Source: a virus. From it: DNA of 23,901 bases. The notes beneath the pieces are model-generated. The model searched no databases, had not been told where the DNA came from, and worked only from the letters and a program-made list of their open reading frames with translations. This document shows, piece after piece, positions 1 through 9,345 of this stretch. The translations under genes were made by a program, and so were the position numbers. How positions within the stretch are numbered: position 1 is the stretch's first letter; each line of letters opens with the position of its first letter. Where the stretch lies: IMG/VR virus record IMGVR_UViG_3300042111_000098, positions 1 to 23,901 of that record; one strand, 5' to 3'.

Positions 1-3000
1 TGTCATAGACAATCGGAACTCCAAGTTTAAACATCTTGCTTGCCATGTCAGTTGATAGTGCAGGTTCACCAAGTGCGTTCAATGCTTTCGGTGCTACCGC
101 TGGCCCAATGAATGGGATGTTTGACCAGATTGCACCATCCAATGTGCGCCGATCAATCGGGTCGTTGATGAAGTTCGATAGGTTACTTGCCAGACTTGTT
201 CCCAATACTGGAATCAGAGTCTTAGCAGGGAATGTTAATCCTTTTGCAACGCCTTCTACACCGATGTCTCCATAGGTTCCGAAGAGTGACTTTGTAGTGA
301 AAGCATACGGCCCACGGCGAAGCGCGGCATCGAATACAAATCCAGCCACAATGCTTGCATCTTCAATTTGAGCAGCGGTGTTAGTCTCGCGTTTCTGCTT
401 CTTGCGAATCTCCAAGTCATCCAACGCTCCAAGCATCATAGCAGGCCATGTGAACGCTTCAAATCCCCTCATCATATTCAGAGTGAATTTTGTTTTACCA
501 AACGAAACGATCATCGAGTTTGGTTTGTTACCTGCCTTATACCAAGAGTCGTAGAACTGCGGATCATCTTTCCTTTGTGGACCATTTCCAGTAAATACTA
601 TCTTAAACTCATCTTCCTCTGGTTCGTCAGTTGAACTTCCGCGAAGTGAGGCGAGCGCAACCAATGCTACAGTTCCAGCGATAGCTTCGTTTAGCCTTTG
701 TTTATACTGAACATCAGTTCCGAGTGACTGAGCGTATGGAGATGTCTTACCCATCTTCTTTGCGATGGCATCATATCCAAAGCGCACGAATCCGTATGGT
801 GAGAACCATGCAGTCTCACGAATCACGCGAGCAGGAACGATTGCAAATCCATAAATAACTCGGCTGAATAGTTTCAAAATCTGATTGTCAGATTGATTTG
901 CAGCGTTAGCCATTGACTCCAGCAACCACAAGGCAGGCATCGAAGATACACCAGCGTCTTTCAACTTGGTTGACTCGTCTTTCAAAGAGTCAAGTGATTG
1001 CCTATTCCTACCAACAGAGGATAACGCATCATTGATTGCGGCATCAATTGCTTGCTTAATATCACTTTTCTCAACGCCTGCTTTACTTAAAGCTTCGCTC
1101 CATGACGAGATATAAAACTCATCAGCAAGAATGCTTGCTCTGTTCTTATCCATTCCACCAGAGATTTGTTGGAGGTAGAAATCATTCTTAGCTTTCATCA
1201 TCACAGCAAACATTTCATTCGCTTGCTTAGTTGACATCTTCTGACGCTTCATTACCTCCATCGAATACTTACTGATGTTTTGGTTCTGAAGTGAGGCAAT
1301 CGCGCCGTAGTCGAGAGCATTCAAGATACGACGAACATAGTCCATCATACCAATCATCATGTTCTTTACTCCGTCCGCTCGTTCTTTTGGTGTCTTGCCA
1401 CCTTTAAACTGATCTACTCCACGCCGATAAAGCCTAAGTAGATTTTCATCGTTTACGATGTAATCCACATTAGAGTAAACTGTGACGTTGTTCTTGAGAG
1501 AGAAAGCAACTGTATTCGCCCACGATTTGATTGAATCTACAAACGCAGTCGCCGCATTGGTGATAGCTTTTGGATTACCCTTGAGTGTTCCTGATCCAAT
1601 CTCAATGATAGCATTCCGCATAGCAAATGCGATTGGTGAGAATAAGTTAACAGTTAAGGTAGGGATACCACTCAATGCCTGTGCATCGTAGTATTGTCCG
1701 ATCACATCCCTTGCGCGGATAGGTAGTTTAGCCTTGGATATTACATCTTGGATTGCTTTGTAGGCTTCTGCCTTTTTAAGTTCACCTGCTTTTGGATCAG
1801 AAAGAATAGCATCATTTTTGAGCAGGGCTTTATACTGCTCTGGAGTAAACCCAGTCCATCCATTCAATGCCGCCATGTCGCTTAATACATTCCTTGCCGG
1901 GTCTAACGCGCCGGCGCGGAGGGCTTGCAATACATTCTGGAATGCTCTGCGGCTTCTGGTATCTCCAGCTTTCCAAGGTGCAGTCTTGCTGATAGCATCT
2001 GTGAACGCTTGCTCCTGCGCCATTGTGAAGCGTTTCTGGAGCGAGATGTCCATCAACTTCGCAATCCTTTCAGCCTGCGCTACATTCAATCCTGCTTTGC
2101 GGAGGTAGTCGCGCATGACTTCATACCTCCAGTTTGGCTTCTGTTGATCTTCCAGCGGAGTATCTTTGATTGCTTTAACAATCTCCGAGATTGGCCCTTT
2201 CTCTATCGCTTTGTTTATGGAAGATAGTTCTCTCGAAAGGTTGTTGATCTCATGCTGTCTCCAAACAATATCAGCCAGCGTCTCTGCTGCTGTTAGTTCC
2301 ACTCCAGCTTCTTGCAGTTTGGCAACCAACATGGACTTCCAAGGAGCTTTGCGCCCCATGTCTGGACGCTGTTTCAAGTCATTAGCTACGATAGCGCGGA
2401 CATCATTCGCGGTCTGCCTTGCTTTAACTGGATCAAACGAAGGTGTATCAGACTGAATCTTGGCGAGCTTTTCAATCTCTGCGTCAGCTTGATTTTGAAC
2501 CTTCTTGTATTCTTTATCCAGTTCCTCCTCTTCAGTCCTGCGCTTCTCATTGCCCTTCTCTGTAGCTTTGGTGAACTCATCATTGATCTTACCAACCAAG
2601 TCAGTTCCTGTCCTATCACCGACTGCTTTGATCTCATCAGTAAGTTCTTGCTCGGTTACTTGTGGAGTCTTCTCTACCGCTGCATGGGCATCTTTGACGG
2701 ATTGAATCTGCTCTTTAGTTGGGTTCGGTCCGTAGATGAACTCTGCTACATAGTTGGTGTAGGCATCTTGCTCGGCGCGGCCCATCATGCTGAATCGAGC
2801 TTTCAACTCTGCCCTTGCTGCGAGTGTTCTACCCGCATCACTCGCTCCAATCATTGCAGTAGGTAGCTTGTTGATGTTGGTCATCATTACTCCAAGCATC
2901 ATCTTCTGACCTTCAGCGGCGAGTCTGATAGAATACTCAAAGAGGTCGTTCACAAACAACGCTGCGCCCATGCTGATCTCACTTGCCGCGCCAGACTTAT

Positions 3001-6000
3001 CTACCAATCTGCCGATGTCATTAAGTTGTTCAGCGTATGCCAATGCTTCTTTCCTATTTCCAGCCAGCTTTCCTAATGCGCGGAACGCTTCAATAGTGTT
3101 TTGCTCGGTTACTTTCGTAGGATCGAATTGCTTGCGTAGTAGTTCTTGGGTCTTGGCAATGATACCTTTTGGAGTCTTTACTTCTGGCCCAACCTTTTCA
3201 CCCATGATCTGCTCACGACGAGGCTCTACTGCCATCCTGCGAATGTCTGGCGTGGTAGGCTGGAACCTCTGCGAGAGGGGGATCAGATTGCCTGCATCGT
3301 CGTAGGTGAAGGGATCGGCGGATTTGATTTGGGATTTATCAAATGCTACCCAAATTCCGTCCGCATCCCCAAGCATTCCATCATATCCTTCAGTTTTTGC
3401 TTTTTCAATTTCCTCTTCAGAATATCCAGCATACCAGACTTCTGTGTCAGGCATGACTTTTGGGTTTTTTATAGATAAGGCAACGCGCATCTGAATTGGG
3501 AGATCACTATAATCCTCTTCGGCTGGCGACCCAATTTCAGAAAAAAAAGACGGCGTATTGAATAAAGTAAATGGAGTGTCGGTTGCATGAATTGCTGCTA
3601 CATTATACCCCGCCGCCTTCGCCGCCTCATCCACCATCCTCTGCGCTTCCGCTTCAGCTTCCTTGTCTCCAGCTTTAGCTCTAGCCTCTAGCTCTGCGAA
3701 GCGAGCGTCTTGCGTCTGCGCGGCCGCTCTCTTGGCTTTAGTATCTTCTCTGACAATCTCTTCTCCAGCGGCAAAGCGTCTCTTGGCCGTAGCCAGCATA
3801 GCAAGTGCCGTCCTAGTAGGATCAGACATCTTGTAGTTCTTCCCGAATACTCGGTTAAAGAATGCCTTCATCGCATCCAGAACTGCGTTCCACAGGCTCC
3901 TGCGTTGCGGTGTAGCGATAGTAAAGGAAGTGAAGGCTATAACCTTTCTTTCCTCCATTTGAGATTCTTCGGTCTCGTTATTATAGGAATCACCCATCAA
4001 CTGGTCTATGTCAGCCTTCTCTTCTGGAGTAAGCGAGTTGTAGAACTCGTCAAATGCTGCTTTAAACTTGGCATCCCCGAATGCGTAGTGGCCTAGTTCG
4101 TGAGCGATGATGTCACCGATATTCTCACCCTTCCGAATGAACGCATTGTTAAGGATAAGGATTCCTTCGTCTGGATAGTATGCCGCCTTGTATTCATATT
4201 CGGGATCAACTGCGTCATCCACTACATACACTCGGTCTGGAATCTTTCCTCCGAAATAGCTCTGCACTCTGCGGTTCAGCTTAACCTGCCCGTATCGCTC
4301 GCCTTCTGGAAGCGGGTTTGGTCTTGCCGCCATCCTGCGCTTTCTTGCGCCAACAGGCTTCATATCGTTCTTCTCGACTACCTGCGTCTCGCCTGTCTTC
4401 TCGTTCTTTACAGAGTAATACTGCTCGCCGTTCGCTTTCTCTGTCTCACTCTGCGGGATTACTTCTTCAATAGTGTAGGTCTGTGGACTCTTGCCCAGCT
4501 TGATGCGGTTGCCTACTGCTGGGCCTGCTGGTGCGGCGGTTGGCTCTGTTATCGTTGCCGATACTGCGGGGGTGGCGGTTTTCTCCGTGAGTTTTCGCTT
4601 TTGATTTCTGATTTTATTTACACTTGAAATAGAATCAAGAGGCTCACTTATTGCTTCTGATTCTATCCAAGAAACAAATTCTTGTGGGACAGGAGGGAAT
4701 TCATTGGCATATTCTGGATGCATTTTTGTAAATGCCCAGTTTGTAAAAGCATCCGCAAATTTTTCTTTAATATTTCTACTCGGATTAGGGAATCTATCCG
4801 GCATTAGTTTTTTGTTTTTTATTGATTTTAAAACATTTTCTGGAATTGTTTTTGTATCATCAAGGTGATATAAAAAGTGAGATGCTTCATGCAACGCAAT
4901 CAATCTTGATTCTAATGGAGACAATACACTCACATTTATTTTACCGCGATCTTCTCCTGTTGTTGTAAGACTGCCCTTCTTTTTAATTATTCCTTTGGTA
5001 AATTCATCTTCTGTAACTGGTCTTATAGAAACGGCATCCTTTAACCATTTCTTCATTTCAGTTGCATCAAATCCAACTTTTTCTGGCGCACTTCCAAAAG
5101 TATCCCTTACCCAATCAATTGTTTGATTTATATAATCTTTAACGAGATTTGTAGCAATTCTTTTTGATTCAGATTTATCCGTTCCTTTAGGAGATGATTC
5201 GTGAATAATATCTGTGATTTCATCTATACTTGCAAAATCTGTATCTGCCTTTTCTCTTTTTAATTTTGGAAGAGTTGGCTCGGTTTCCGATACTGCGGGG
5301 GTGGCGGAGGTTACCATACTGGCAACCTCTTTAGGTTGTGTGGTAACCTCGCTTGCAGATGGGGCCAATTTTTCAAGCCTATCCAACTCTGGCATCACAT
5401 CATTTTTGATGTAGTCTAAAATATCACGCTGGCGTTGCAGTTCAGATGGTCTGAATTTTTTAGCGAATGCTTTCTTTTGCGCGGGAGTCTTCGCCTTCGC
5501 CTGCTCAACTTGATAGTTACTAATGTAGGATTGCGCGGTATCACGAATCTGTTGCACCCGTGTAAAACGTGATGCAAGTTGTTCCTTGGTTGTAACCTTA
5601 ATTGGAACAAGGTTATTAAGCTCTGGTTGTGGAGACTCAAACATCGGGTGTCCAACAACAATGTTAGAAACAATATCTCCCGTTTGAACTTCAACACCAG
5701 CTTTCTTCGCATCATATTCTGCGAGTCTTTTAACTAGTTCTGGATTGGCTTCTCTTCCTTGAGATTTACGAAGCGCAATCATATCGCGGATAGTTTCCGC
5801 TTGCTCATCAGTTAATGGCTTTGCAGGCGCAACCTCTGGCGCGGGAGCTTCTGCTTGCTCGGTGACTGGTGCGGATTTTGCAGCAATGGCTATAAGATTT
5901 TGTTTTGATTTCTCTAAATTGTTTTTGGCTCCAACTCTTTCCATCTGCCTTAAAGCTGGAGTTGAAAGTATTGATTTTTGCGCTCGCTCAAGTTCTATAA

Positions 6001-7900
6001 GTTTGTTTTTGTAGTCTTGAATTGCAGTATCAAGTTCGTATGTCTCACCAGTTCTCTGTAACGCAGATTTAAGTTTAGCATCATCAGATTTTTTCTTTTC
6101 TTTGATTGAGCTTATCTTTTCTACCTCGTTTGTTACAGCTTCCTCAATTTCAGCAAGCGTGGCAGACTCTTCAAATTGTTTTAGAACTTTGTTTGTGATT
6201 GATTGTATTTGAGATTTTGGAACACCTTTTGTCCTAACACTCGCTGTTGTGTATGTCTGAAGGCTTCCTCCTTTTTTCTCAAGCGCATCTTTTCTGATCC
6301 TTTCCATTAGTGGTTGGTTTTCAGAAAACGCTTCTAAAACTTCTTGCGGAACAATTTCTGATGCCATCGTTGCGATTTCTTCTGCAACTGGCGCGGCTTC
6401 TGTGATGGTTGGAGCAACCTTTACTGGCTTCCTTCTTGCTCCAGCAAATACATCAAACACTCCAGTCTGTCCACCATAGGTTCCCTCTGAGGTCTGTTCT
6501 TCAATCGTTGGCGCGGCTGGTAGTTCAGCGGGCTTAGATATGGCCATTGGCTTCCGTCTTATGCCGCCAAATATATCGTATTTTTGTTCTTCTCTGCCAT
6601 AGGTTGCACCCGGCGTTTCGGTAGGCAGGGCATCAGTTGGCAGTGGTCTTGTGGCTGGTTCTTCTGCTATCGCTTTAGCTAACTCGGCTTGCTGACGCTC
6701 AGCTTCTGCTACTGGATCAGCGGATTCAATGATACTATCTACTTGGCCTTGTGCTGCCGCAAGGATGGCTTCTTTCTCTTTTAGTTCCAGCTTCAGCTTC
6801 TGTGCTATTGGATCAGTTGATTCGATAGCTTGTAGGACTTGTTTGGCATCCGCGATTTCTTGTTCTAACTTCTGCTTGTTAGACAGCACTGCTTTACCCT
6901 GCGGATTATCGTTTCCGATAAAAAGATTTTCAGCTTCTTTGTTTGCGCTCTCGTTAATCTTGGCTTCTGCAATTTGCTCTGGTGTAAATGGTGCAGCAAT
7001 AGTGGTAGCTGCCGCGCCTGCTCCACCGCCAATCAAGGCTTCACCGATAGCTTGTTTAGGACTGACCTGTATTCCTTTTTCAGTTTCTATAGTCTCACCA
7101 ACTTGTTGAGTGAATGATTGCAATCCTTCTGGAATGCCTTCACCAATGAAAGAAGCAGCAAGTCGTTTAGCAAATGAACCAACTGCCTTCTCGCCACCCG
7201 GAAGATACTTTGCACCAAACGCATTTAGCAAACCAGAACCAGCAGCGGTTGCGATTGCATAAGCCATGTCCTTATCTGTGGGTTCTGTGTAACCATTATT
7301 TTTAGCTCGCTCCAATGCAACTGGGCCAACAATCTGTGCCGCCTCAAACAACGCTGGGCCTGCAAATGCACCCGCTGCTGCACCAGCGGCAGCACCTCCG
7401 ACACCACCTATCAACCCGCCAAGACCACCAAGAGTTACCGCGCCAGCAAGACGTGATCCAATACTACCAATAAGTTGTCCAGTCTGTTCTACAACAGCCC
7501 TTGGTGCATACTGAGGCGCAAACCCTGCAATCTGGAACTCACCTTCTTTGGGAGCCATGAAGCGTTCACCCGCTGATACATAACCTTCTGGCTCTTGAAT
7601 CGCACCTTTCAATGCTGTGGCTACTGCGGGGAATCCAGCAACTTGTGCCGTCTCTCCCATAGCTTCAAGCGGTTGACCAAACGATTGCTTGAGTGCCGCT
7701 GGTATTTGCGAGATTTCCTGACCAATAGAAGTGTCAGCTGGTTTTTGACTTGAAAAATATGTAGCTACTTCATCCAGTGAATAACCTTCTGATTTAGCAG
7801 CATTAAATCTGTTATCAATAGAGCTAACATGACTCCAGATTTCATCATCTGAATATCCAGCGTCCCGTGCCTCTTTAAGTTTGTCTGCTGTAAAGATCAT
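1..7900 (-). CDS. Giant polyvalent internal virion protein (C-terminus outside window)
   Basis: The frame is open from ATG 7900 to the window edge: 2,633 residues and no stop. The start overlaps the upstream stop as ATGA. Seen in order: an N-terminus with two helical repeats (EARDAGYSDDEI, AAKSEGYSLDEV); Gly/Ala-rich hydrophobic stretches at about 141-190 and 284-305; charged coiled-coil and Pro/Ala linkers; a Zn-peptidase motif HEASH at 1004-1008; a second, HELGH, at 1267-1271; an ADP-ribosyltransferase-like segment at about 1435-1530 (IHATDTPFTLF ... YDGMLGDADGIWV ... QIKSAD); long helical regions; and an LSGIPTLTVN segment near 2075 that resembles the LSG..T..N element of polyvalent-protein-associated domains. 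Known: such multidomain proteins are packaged in virions and injected to modify or protect the incoming genome or host. Inferred: it acts with the two upstream internal proteins, like T7 gp14-15-16, but no lytic transglycosylase is seen. Substrates are unknown. GC content varies sharply along the gene, which suggests mosaic assembly. Confidence 0.85.
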   Translation of the reverse strand, partial: MIFTADKLKEARDAGYSDDEIWSHVSSIDNRFNAAKSEGYSLDEVATYFSSQKPADTSIGQEISQIPAALKQSFGQPLEAMGETAQVAGFPAVATALKGAIQEPEGYVSAGERFMAPKEGEFQIAGFAPQYAPRAVVEQTGQLIGSIGSRLAGAVTLGGLGGLIGGVGGAAAGAAAGAFAGPALFEAAQIVGPVALERAKNNGYTEPTDKDMAYAIATAAGSGLLNAFGAKYLPGGEKAVGSFAKRLAASFIGEGIPEGLQSFTQQVGETIETEKGIQVSPKQAIGEALIGGGAGAAATTIAAPFTPEQIAEAKINESANKEAENLFIGNDNPQGKAVLSNKQKLEQEIADAKQVLQAIESTDPIAQKLKLELKEKEAILAAAQGQVDSIIESADPVAEAERQQAELAKAIAEEPATRPLPTDALPTETPGATYGREEQKYDIFGGIRRKPMAISKPAELPAAPTIEEQTSEGTYGGQTGVFDVFAGARRKPVKVAPTITEAAPVAEEIATMASEIVPQEVLEAFSENQPLMERIRKDALEKKGGSLQTYTTASVRTKGVPKSQIQSITNKVLKQFEESATLAEIEEAVTNEVEKISSIKEKKKSDDAKLKSALQRTGETYELDTAIQDYKNKLIELERAQKSILSTPALRQMERVGAKNNLEKSKQNLIAIAAKSAPVTEQAEAPAPEVAPAKPLTDEQAETIRDMIALRKSQGREANPELVKRLAEYDAKKAGVEVQTGDIVSNIVVGHPMFESPQPELNNLVPIKVTTKEQLASRFTRVQQIRDTAQSYISNYQVEQAKAKTPAQKKAFAKKFRPSELQRQRDILDYIKNDVMPELDRLEKLAPSASEVTTQPKEVASMVTSATPAVSETEPTLPKLKREKADTDFASIDEITDIIHESSPKGTDKSESKRIATNLVKDYINQTIDWVRDTFGSAPEKVGFDATEMKKWLKDAVSIRPVTEDEFTKGIIKKKGSLTTTGEDRGKINVSVLSPLESRLIALHEASHFLYHLDDTKTIPENVLKSIKNKKLMPDRFPNPSRNIKEKFADAFTNWAFTKMHPEYANEFPPVPQEFVSWIESEAISEPLDSISSVNKIRNQKRKLTEKTATPAVSATITEPTAAPAGPAVGNRIKLGKSPQTYTIEEVIPQSETEKANGEQYYSVKNEKTGETQVVEKNDMKPVGARKRRMAARPNPLPEGERYGQVKLNRRVQSYFGGKIPDRVYVVDDAVDPEYEYKAAYYPDEGILILNNAFIRKGENIGDIIAHELGHYAFGDAKFKAAFDEFYNSLTPEEKADIDQLMGDSYNNETEESQMEERKVIAFTSFTIATPQRRSLWNAVLDAMKAFFNRVFGKNYKMSDPTRTALAMLATAKRRFAAGEEIVREDTKAKRAAAQTQDARFAELEARAKAGDKEAEAEAQRMVDEAAKAAGYNVAAIHATDTPFTLFNTPSFFSEIGSPAEEDYSDLPIQMRVALSIKNPKVMPDTEVWYAGYSEEEIEKAKTEGYDGMLGDADGIWVAFDKSQIKSADPFTYDDAGNLIPLSQRFQPTTPDIRRMAVEPRREQIMGEKVGPEVKTPKGIIAKTQELLRKQFDPTKVTEQNTIEAFRALGKLAGNRKEALAYAEQLNDIGRLVDKSGAASEISMGAALFVNDLFEYSIRLAAEGQKMMLGVMMTNINKLPTAMIGASDAGRTLAARAELKARFSMMGRAEQDAYTNYVAEFIYGPNPTKEQIQSVKDAHAAVEKTPQVTEQELTDEIKAVGDRTGTDLVGKINDEFTKATEKGNEKRRTEEEELDKEYKKVQNQADAEIEKLAKIQSDTPSFDPVKARQTANDVRAIVANDLKQRPDMGRKAPWKSMLVAKLQEAGVELTAAETLADIVWRQHEINNLSRELSSINKAIEKGPISEIVKAIKDTPLEDQQKPNWRYEVMRDYLRKAGLNVAQAERIAKLMDISLQKRFTMAQEQAFTDAISKTAPWKAGDTRSRRAFQNVLQALRAGALDPARNVLSDMAALNGWTGFTPEQYKALLKNDAILSDPKAGELKKAEAYKAIQDVISKAKLPIRARDVIGQYYDAQALSGIPTLTVNLFSPIAFAMRNAIIEIGSGTLKGNPKAITNAATAFVDSIKSWANTVAFSLKNNVTVYSNVDYIVNDENLLRLYRRGVDQFKGGKTPKERADGVKNMMIGMMDYVRRILNALDYGAIASLQNQNISKYSMEVMKRQKMSTKQANEMFAVMMKAKNDFYLQQISGGMDKNRASILADEFYISSWSEALSKAGVEKSDIKQAIDAAINDALSSVGRNRQSLDSLKDESTKLKDAGVSSMPALWLLESMANAANQSDNQILKLFSRVIYGFAIVPARVIRETAWFSPYGFVRFGYDAIAKKMGKTSPYAQSLGTDVQYKQRLNEAIAGTVALVALASLRGSSTDEPEEDEFKIVFTGNGPQRKDDPQFYDSWYKAGNKPNSMIVSFGKTKFTLNMMRGFEAFTWPAMMLGALDDLEIRKKQKRETNTAAQIEDASIVAGFVFDAALRRGPYAFTTKSLFGTYGDIGVEGVAKGLTFPAKTLIPVLGTSLASNLSNFINDPIDRRTLDGAIWSNIPFIGPAVAPKALNALGEPALSTDMASKMFKLGVPIVYD
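1448..1459. repeat. ATCG-N4-CGAT palindrome, copy 1 (coding)
   Basis: Reads ATCGTTTACGAT, with flanking C/G extending the stem to 5 bp. It lies in the giant gene, where the minus strand encodes YIVNDE. One of seven copies of the palindrome in the window. Confidence 0.6.
4551..4562. repeat. ATCG-N4-CGAT palindrome, copy 2 (domain boundary)
   Basis: Reads ATCGTTGCCGAT (TATCG/CGATA stem at 4550-4563). It overlaps the start of direct repeat copy A at the edge of the AT-rich HEASH domain. It is read in a different codon phase (VSATIT) from the other coding copies, so it is not explained by a conserved peptide. Confidence 0.6.
4558..4578. repeat. 21-bp direct repeat, copy A (linker of giant gene)
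   Basis: An identical 21-base sequence beginning CCGATACTGCGG occurs here and at 5287-5307, in the same reading frame and 729 bp apart. It encodes the linker ATPAVS. The two copies bound an AT-rich segment that carries the first HExxH motif. This copy overlaps one of the ATCG-N4-CGAT palindromes. Confidence 0.9.
5287..5307. repeat. 21-bp direct repeat, copy B (linker of giant gene)
   Basis: Second exact copy of the 21-base repeat at 4558-4578. It is immediately followed on the plus strand by a long interrupted inverted repeat (5307-5350). On the plus strand, GC content is near 50% on the outer side of both repeats and about 30% in the lines sampled between them. Confidence 0.9.
5307..5350. 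repeat. Interrupted inverted repeat inside giant gene
   Basis: GAGGTTACCA (5307-5316) is the exact reverse complement of TGGTAACCTC (5341-5350). Nested inside, CAACCT (5323-5328) pairs with AGGTTG (5333-5338) around a 4-base loop. This makes a 10 + 6 bp stem with an asymmetric internal loop. It is translated in frame as a linker (EVTTQPKEVASMVTS) and lies at one edge of the AT-rich metallopeptidase segment. Confidence 0.8.
6906..6921. repeat. TTATCG-N4-CGATAA palindrome, copy 3 (coding)
   Basis: Reads TTATCGTTTCCGATAA inside the giant gene (minus-strand peptide LFIGNDN). The 6-bp arms are perfect, and the minus-strand loop is GAAA, a GNRA-type tetraloop. The 16-base core is identical to the copy upstream of the HNH gene. 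Confidence 0.7.
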
Positions 7901-9342
7901 GTGTTGACAAATATATCAGTCATTGGCTTGCGTTGTCCAGATTTTTGAGGCGTTGATTTAGGGATTTCTTGAGTCTTTAAACGAATAAACTTAGCATTGT
8001 GAGTATTTGCAGCGGCAGTTTGAGATTGAAGCATTTCAACCTTTTTAGCAAGCTCATCTGGAACTAGAATTTTAGTTTCTGGTTTATTGCGAATTTGAAG
8101 TTGCGCTGGAACTTGTCTGCCTAATGTATTTTTTCCTGTAGATGGGATAATATCAATAGCCAAAGCATCGTTGTTTGCTTTTGCAAAAAGATCACGCAAT
8201 TCCGCATTTGATCCAACTGCTATTGAAGCATTTTGCCAATCCCTTAACCAATTCAAAGCAGCTTTAGCTTCAGCATCTCCTTCTATTTTTTTGCTTAAAC
8301 TCATACTTACTGTTCCATCTTTACCTACATTAAATGATGGAGCGTATTGTTCAATTGCCTTGGGAAGTTCAACTTGGTCTTTAAGTCCCGGAACGCCAAG
8401 TGCTGCGGATGGAGAAAGAGTAACTACAGTCCTACCTTTAGGAGCTTTATATTTTGAAAGCATTTCTTCATTTGGGAAAATAATCGAATTATTATCCATT
8501 TCAGCCTTTTGCTTTTCAAATGGCAATGCCGCAAACTTATCTTCAAACCTAATGAATTTTTCAAGAACATTCTTAGGTGGAGGTTCTGCTTGAAGATCAT
8601 GTAAAAGTGCATTTTCTGGAGTAACACCTTTAAATGCTCCAATGCCCGGCGCGGTTGGTGTAGTAGGTGTAGCTGCTGGCAATCTCGCTGCTTCCGCCGC
8701 ATCAATTTCTTCTCTTGTTTGCGGAGTTCCGGTTGGTGTAACTGCTGGCAAGCCTGTTGCTGCTGCTTGAGCGGCAATTAATCTTGGTGTCATTCCCATG
8801 CCGCGTTGAGTCTGAACATTTTTCGGGTTAATCAATGTTGCTGGAAGCCCGCCTGCAACCACAGGGTTGATACCTTCTGGATTTACTGTTTCATCAACTT
8901 CAACAACTCCACCATCACCACCATTTATAATGTCTAAAATAGTTTGTGGGTCAAATCCTCCTCCACCAGTTCCGCCGCCATAACGAGCTTTATAAGCCTC
9001 AATCTGACTCTTCCTCAAGAAGTCATCCGCTGCAATTTGATTCATCTTAATTCCAGCTTCCAATGCTGGCATCATAAACGGATTCCTCGCAACCGATGGA
9101 TCAGTCAAGAACGGCATCAACTTCGCATACGCTTCACCAGTCTTACCTGATCCAGCAAGTGTCATCGACTCCTGCATACTCTGCTGCAAGAATGGTAGCA
9201 TCTCTTGCGCTTGCTTCTGCTGCTCGCGTTGAGCCAAGGCTTGCCCTACATTCTGACCAAGTTTAGCCAAAGAATTTCCGACCCATGCGGTAGATTCCGA
9301 TGCGCGGTTGGTTCCTGTCATTATGAGTTCTGCGATAGACAT
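7897..9342 (-). CDS. Internal virion / DNA-ejection protein (putative)
   Basis: 481 aa. The N-terminus is helical and Gln-rich (about 35-130). A Gly-rich break follows (RYGGGTGGGGF), then a Pro/Thr/Ala-rich linker (about 165-245) and an alpha/beta C-terminal half with no motif I recognise. There is no signal peptide. The stop overlaps the ATG of the giant gene by 4 bases, implying translational coupling, and the start lies 3 bases after the stop of the membrane-containing virion gene. Position and helical, Gln-rich composition fit the middle member of a T7-like gp14-gp15-gp16 ejection set; this is inference from context, not sequence identity. The C-terminus (GQRKPMTDIF) resembles the IRRKPM and ARRKPV linker motifs of the giant protein, perhaps a shared interaction or processing signal. 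Confidence 0.75.
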   Translation of the reverse strand: MSIAELIMTGTNRASESTAWVGNSLAKLGQNVGQALAQREQQKQAQEMLPFLQQSMQESMTLAGSGKTGEAYAKLMPFLTDPSVARNPFMMPALEAGIKMNQIAADDFLRKSQIEAYKARYGGGTGGGGFDPQTILDIINGGDGGVVEVDETVNPEGINPVVAGGLPATLINPKNVQTQRGMGMTPRLIAAQAAATGLPAVTPTGTPQTREEIDAAEAARLPAATPTTPTAPGIGAFKGVTPENALLHDLQAEPPPKNVLEKFIRFEDKFAALPFEKQKAEMDNNSIIFPNEEMLSKYKAPKGRTVVTLSPSAALGVPGLKDQVELPKAIEQYAPSFNVGKDGTVSMSLSKKIEGDAEAKAALNWLRDWQNASIAVGSNAELRDLFAKANNDALAIDIIPSTGKNTLGRQVPAQLQIRNKPETKILVPDELAKKVEMLQSQTAAANTHNAKFIRLKTQEIPKSTPQKSGQRKPMTDIFVNT

Positions 9343-9345
9343 AAA

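Noticed and set aside
36-4627. Several plus-strand frames of 60-184 codons opposite the giant gene
   Set aside because: The minus frame is open throughout with recognisable domains; the plus frames overlap each other and lack plausible protein composition.
5416-5715. Minus-strand 99-codon Arg/Leu-rich frame inside the giant gene
   Set aside because: It is an off-frame shadow of the giant gene's open frame and has low-complexity composition.
7903-7930. TTGACA with an AT-rich stretch on the plus strand, promoter-like
   Set aside because: It points against all genes, lies inside the coding end of the 481-aa gene and has no suitable -10 box at proper spacing.
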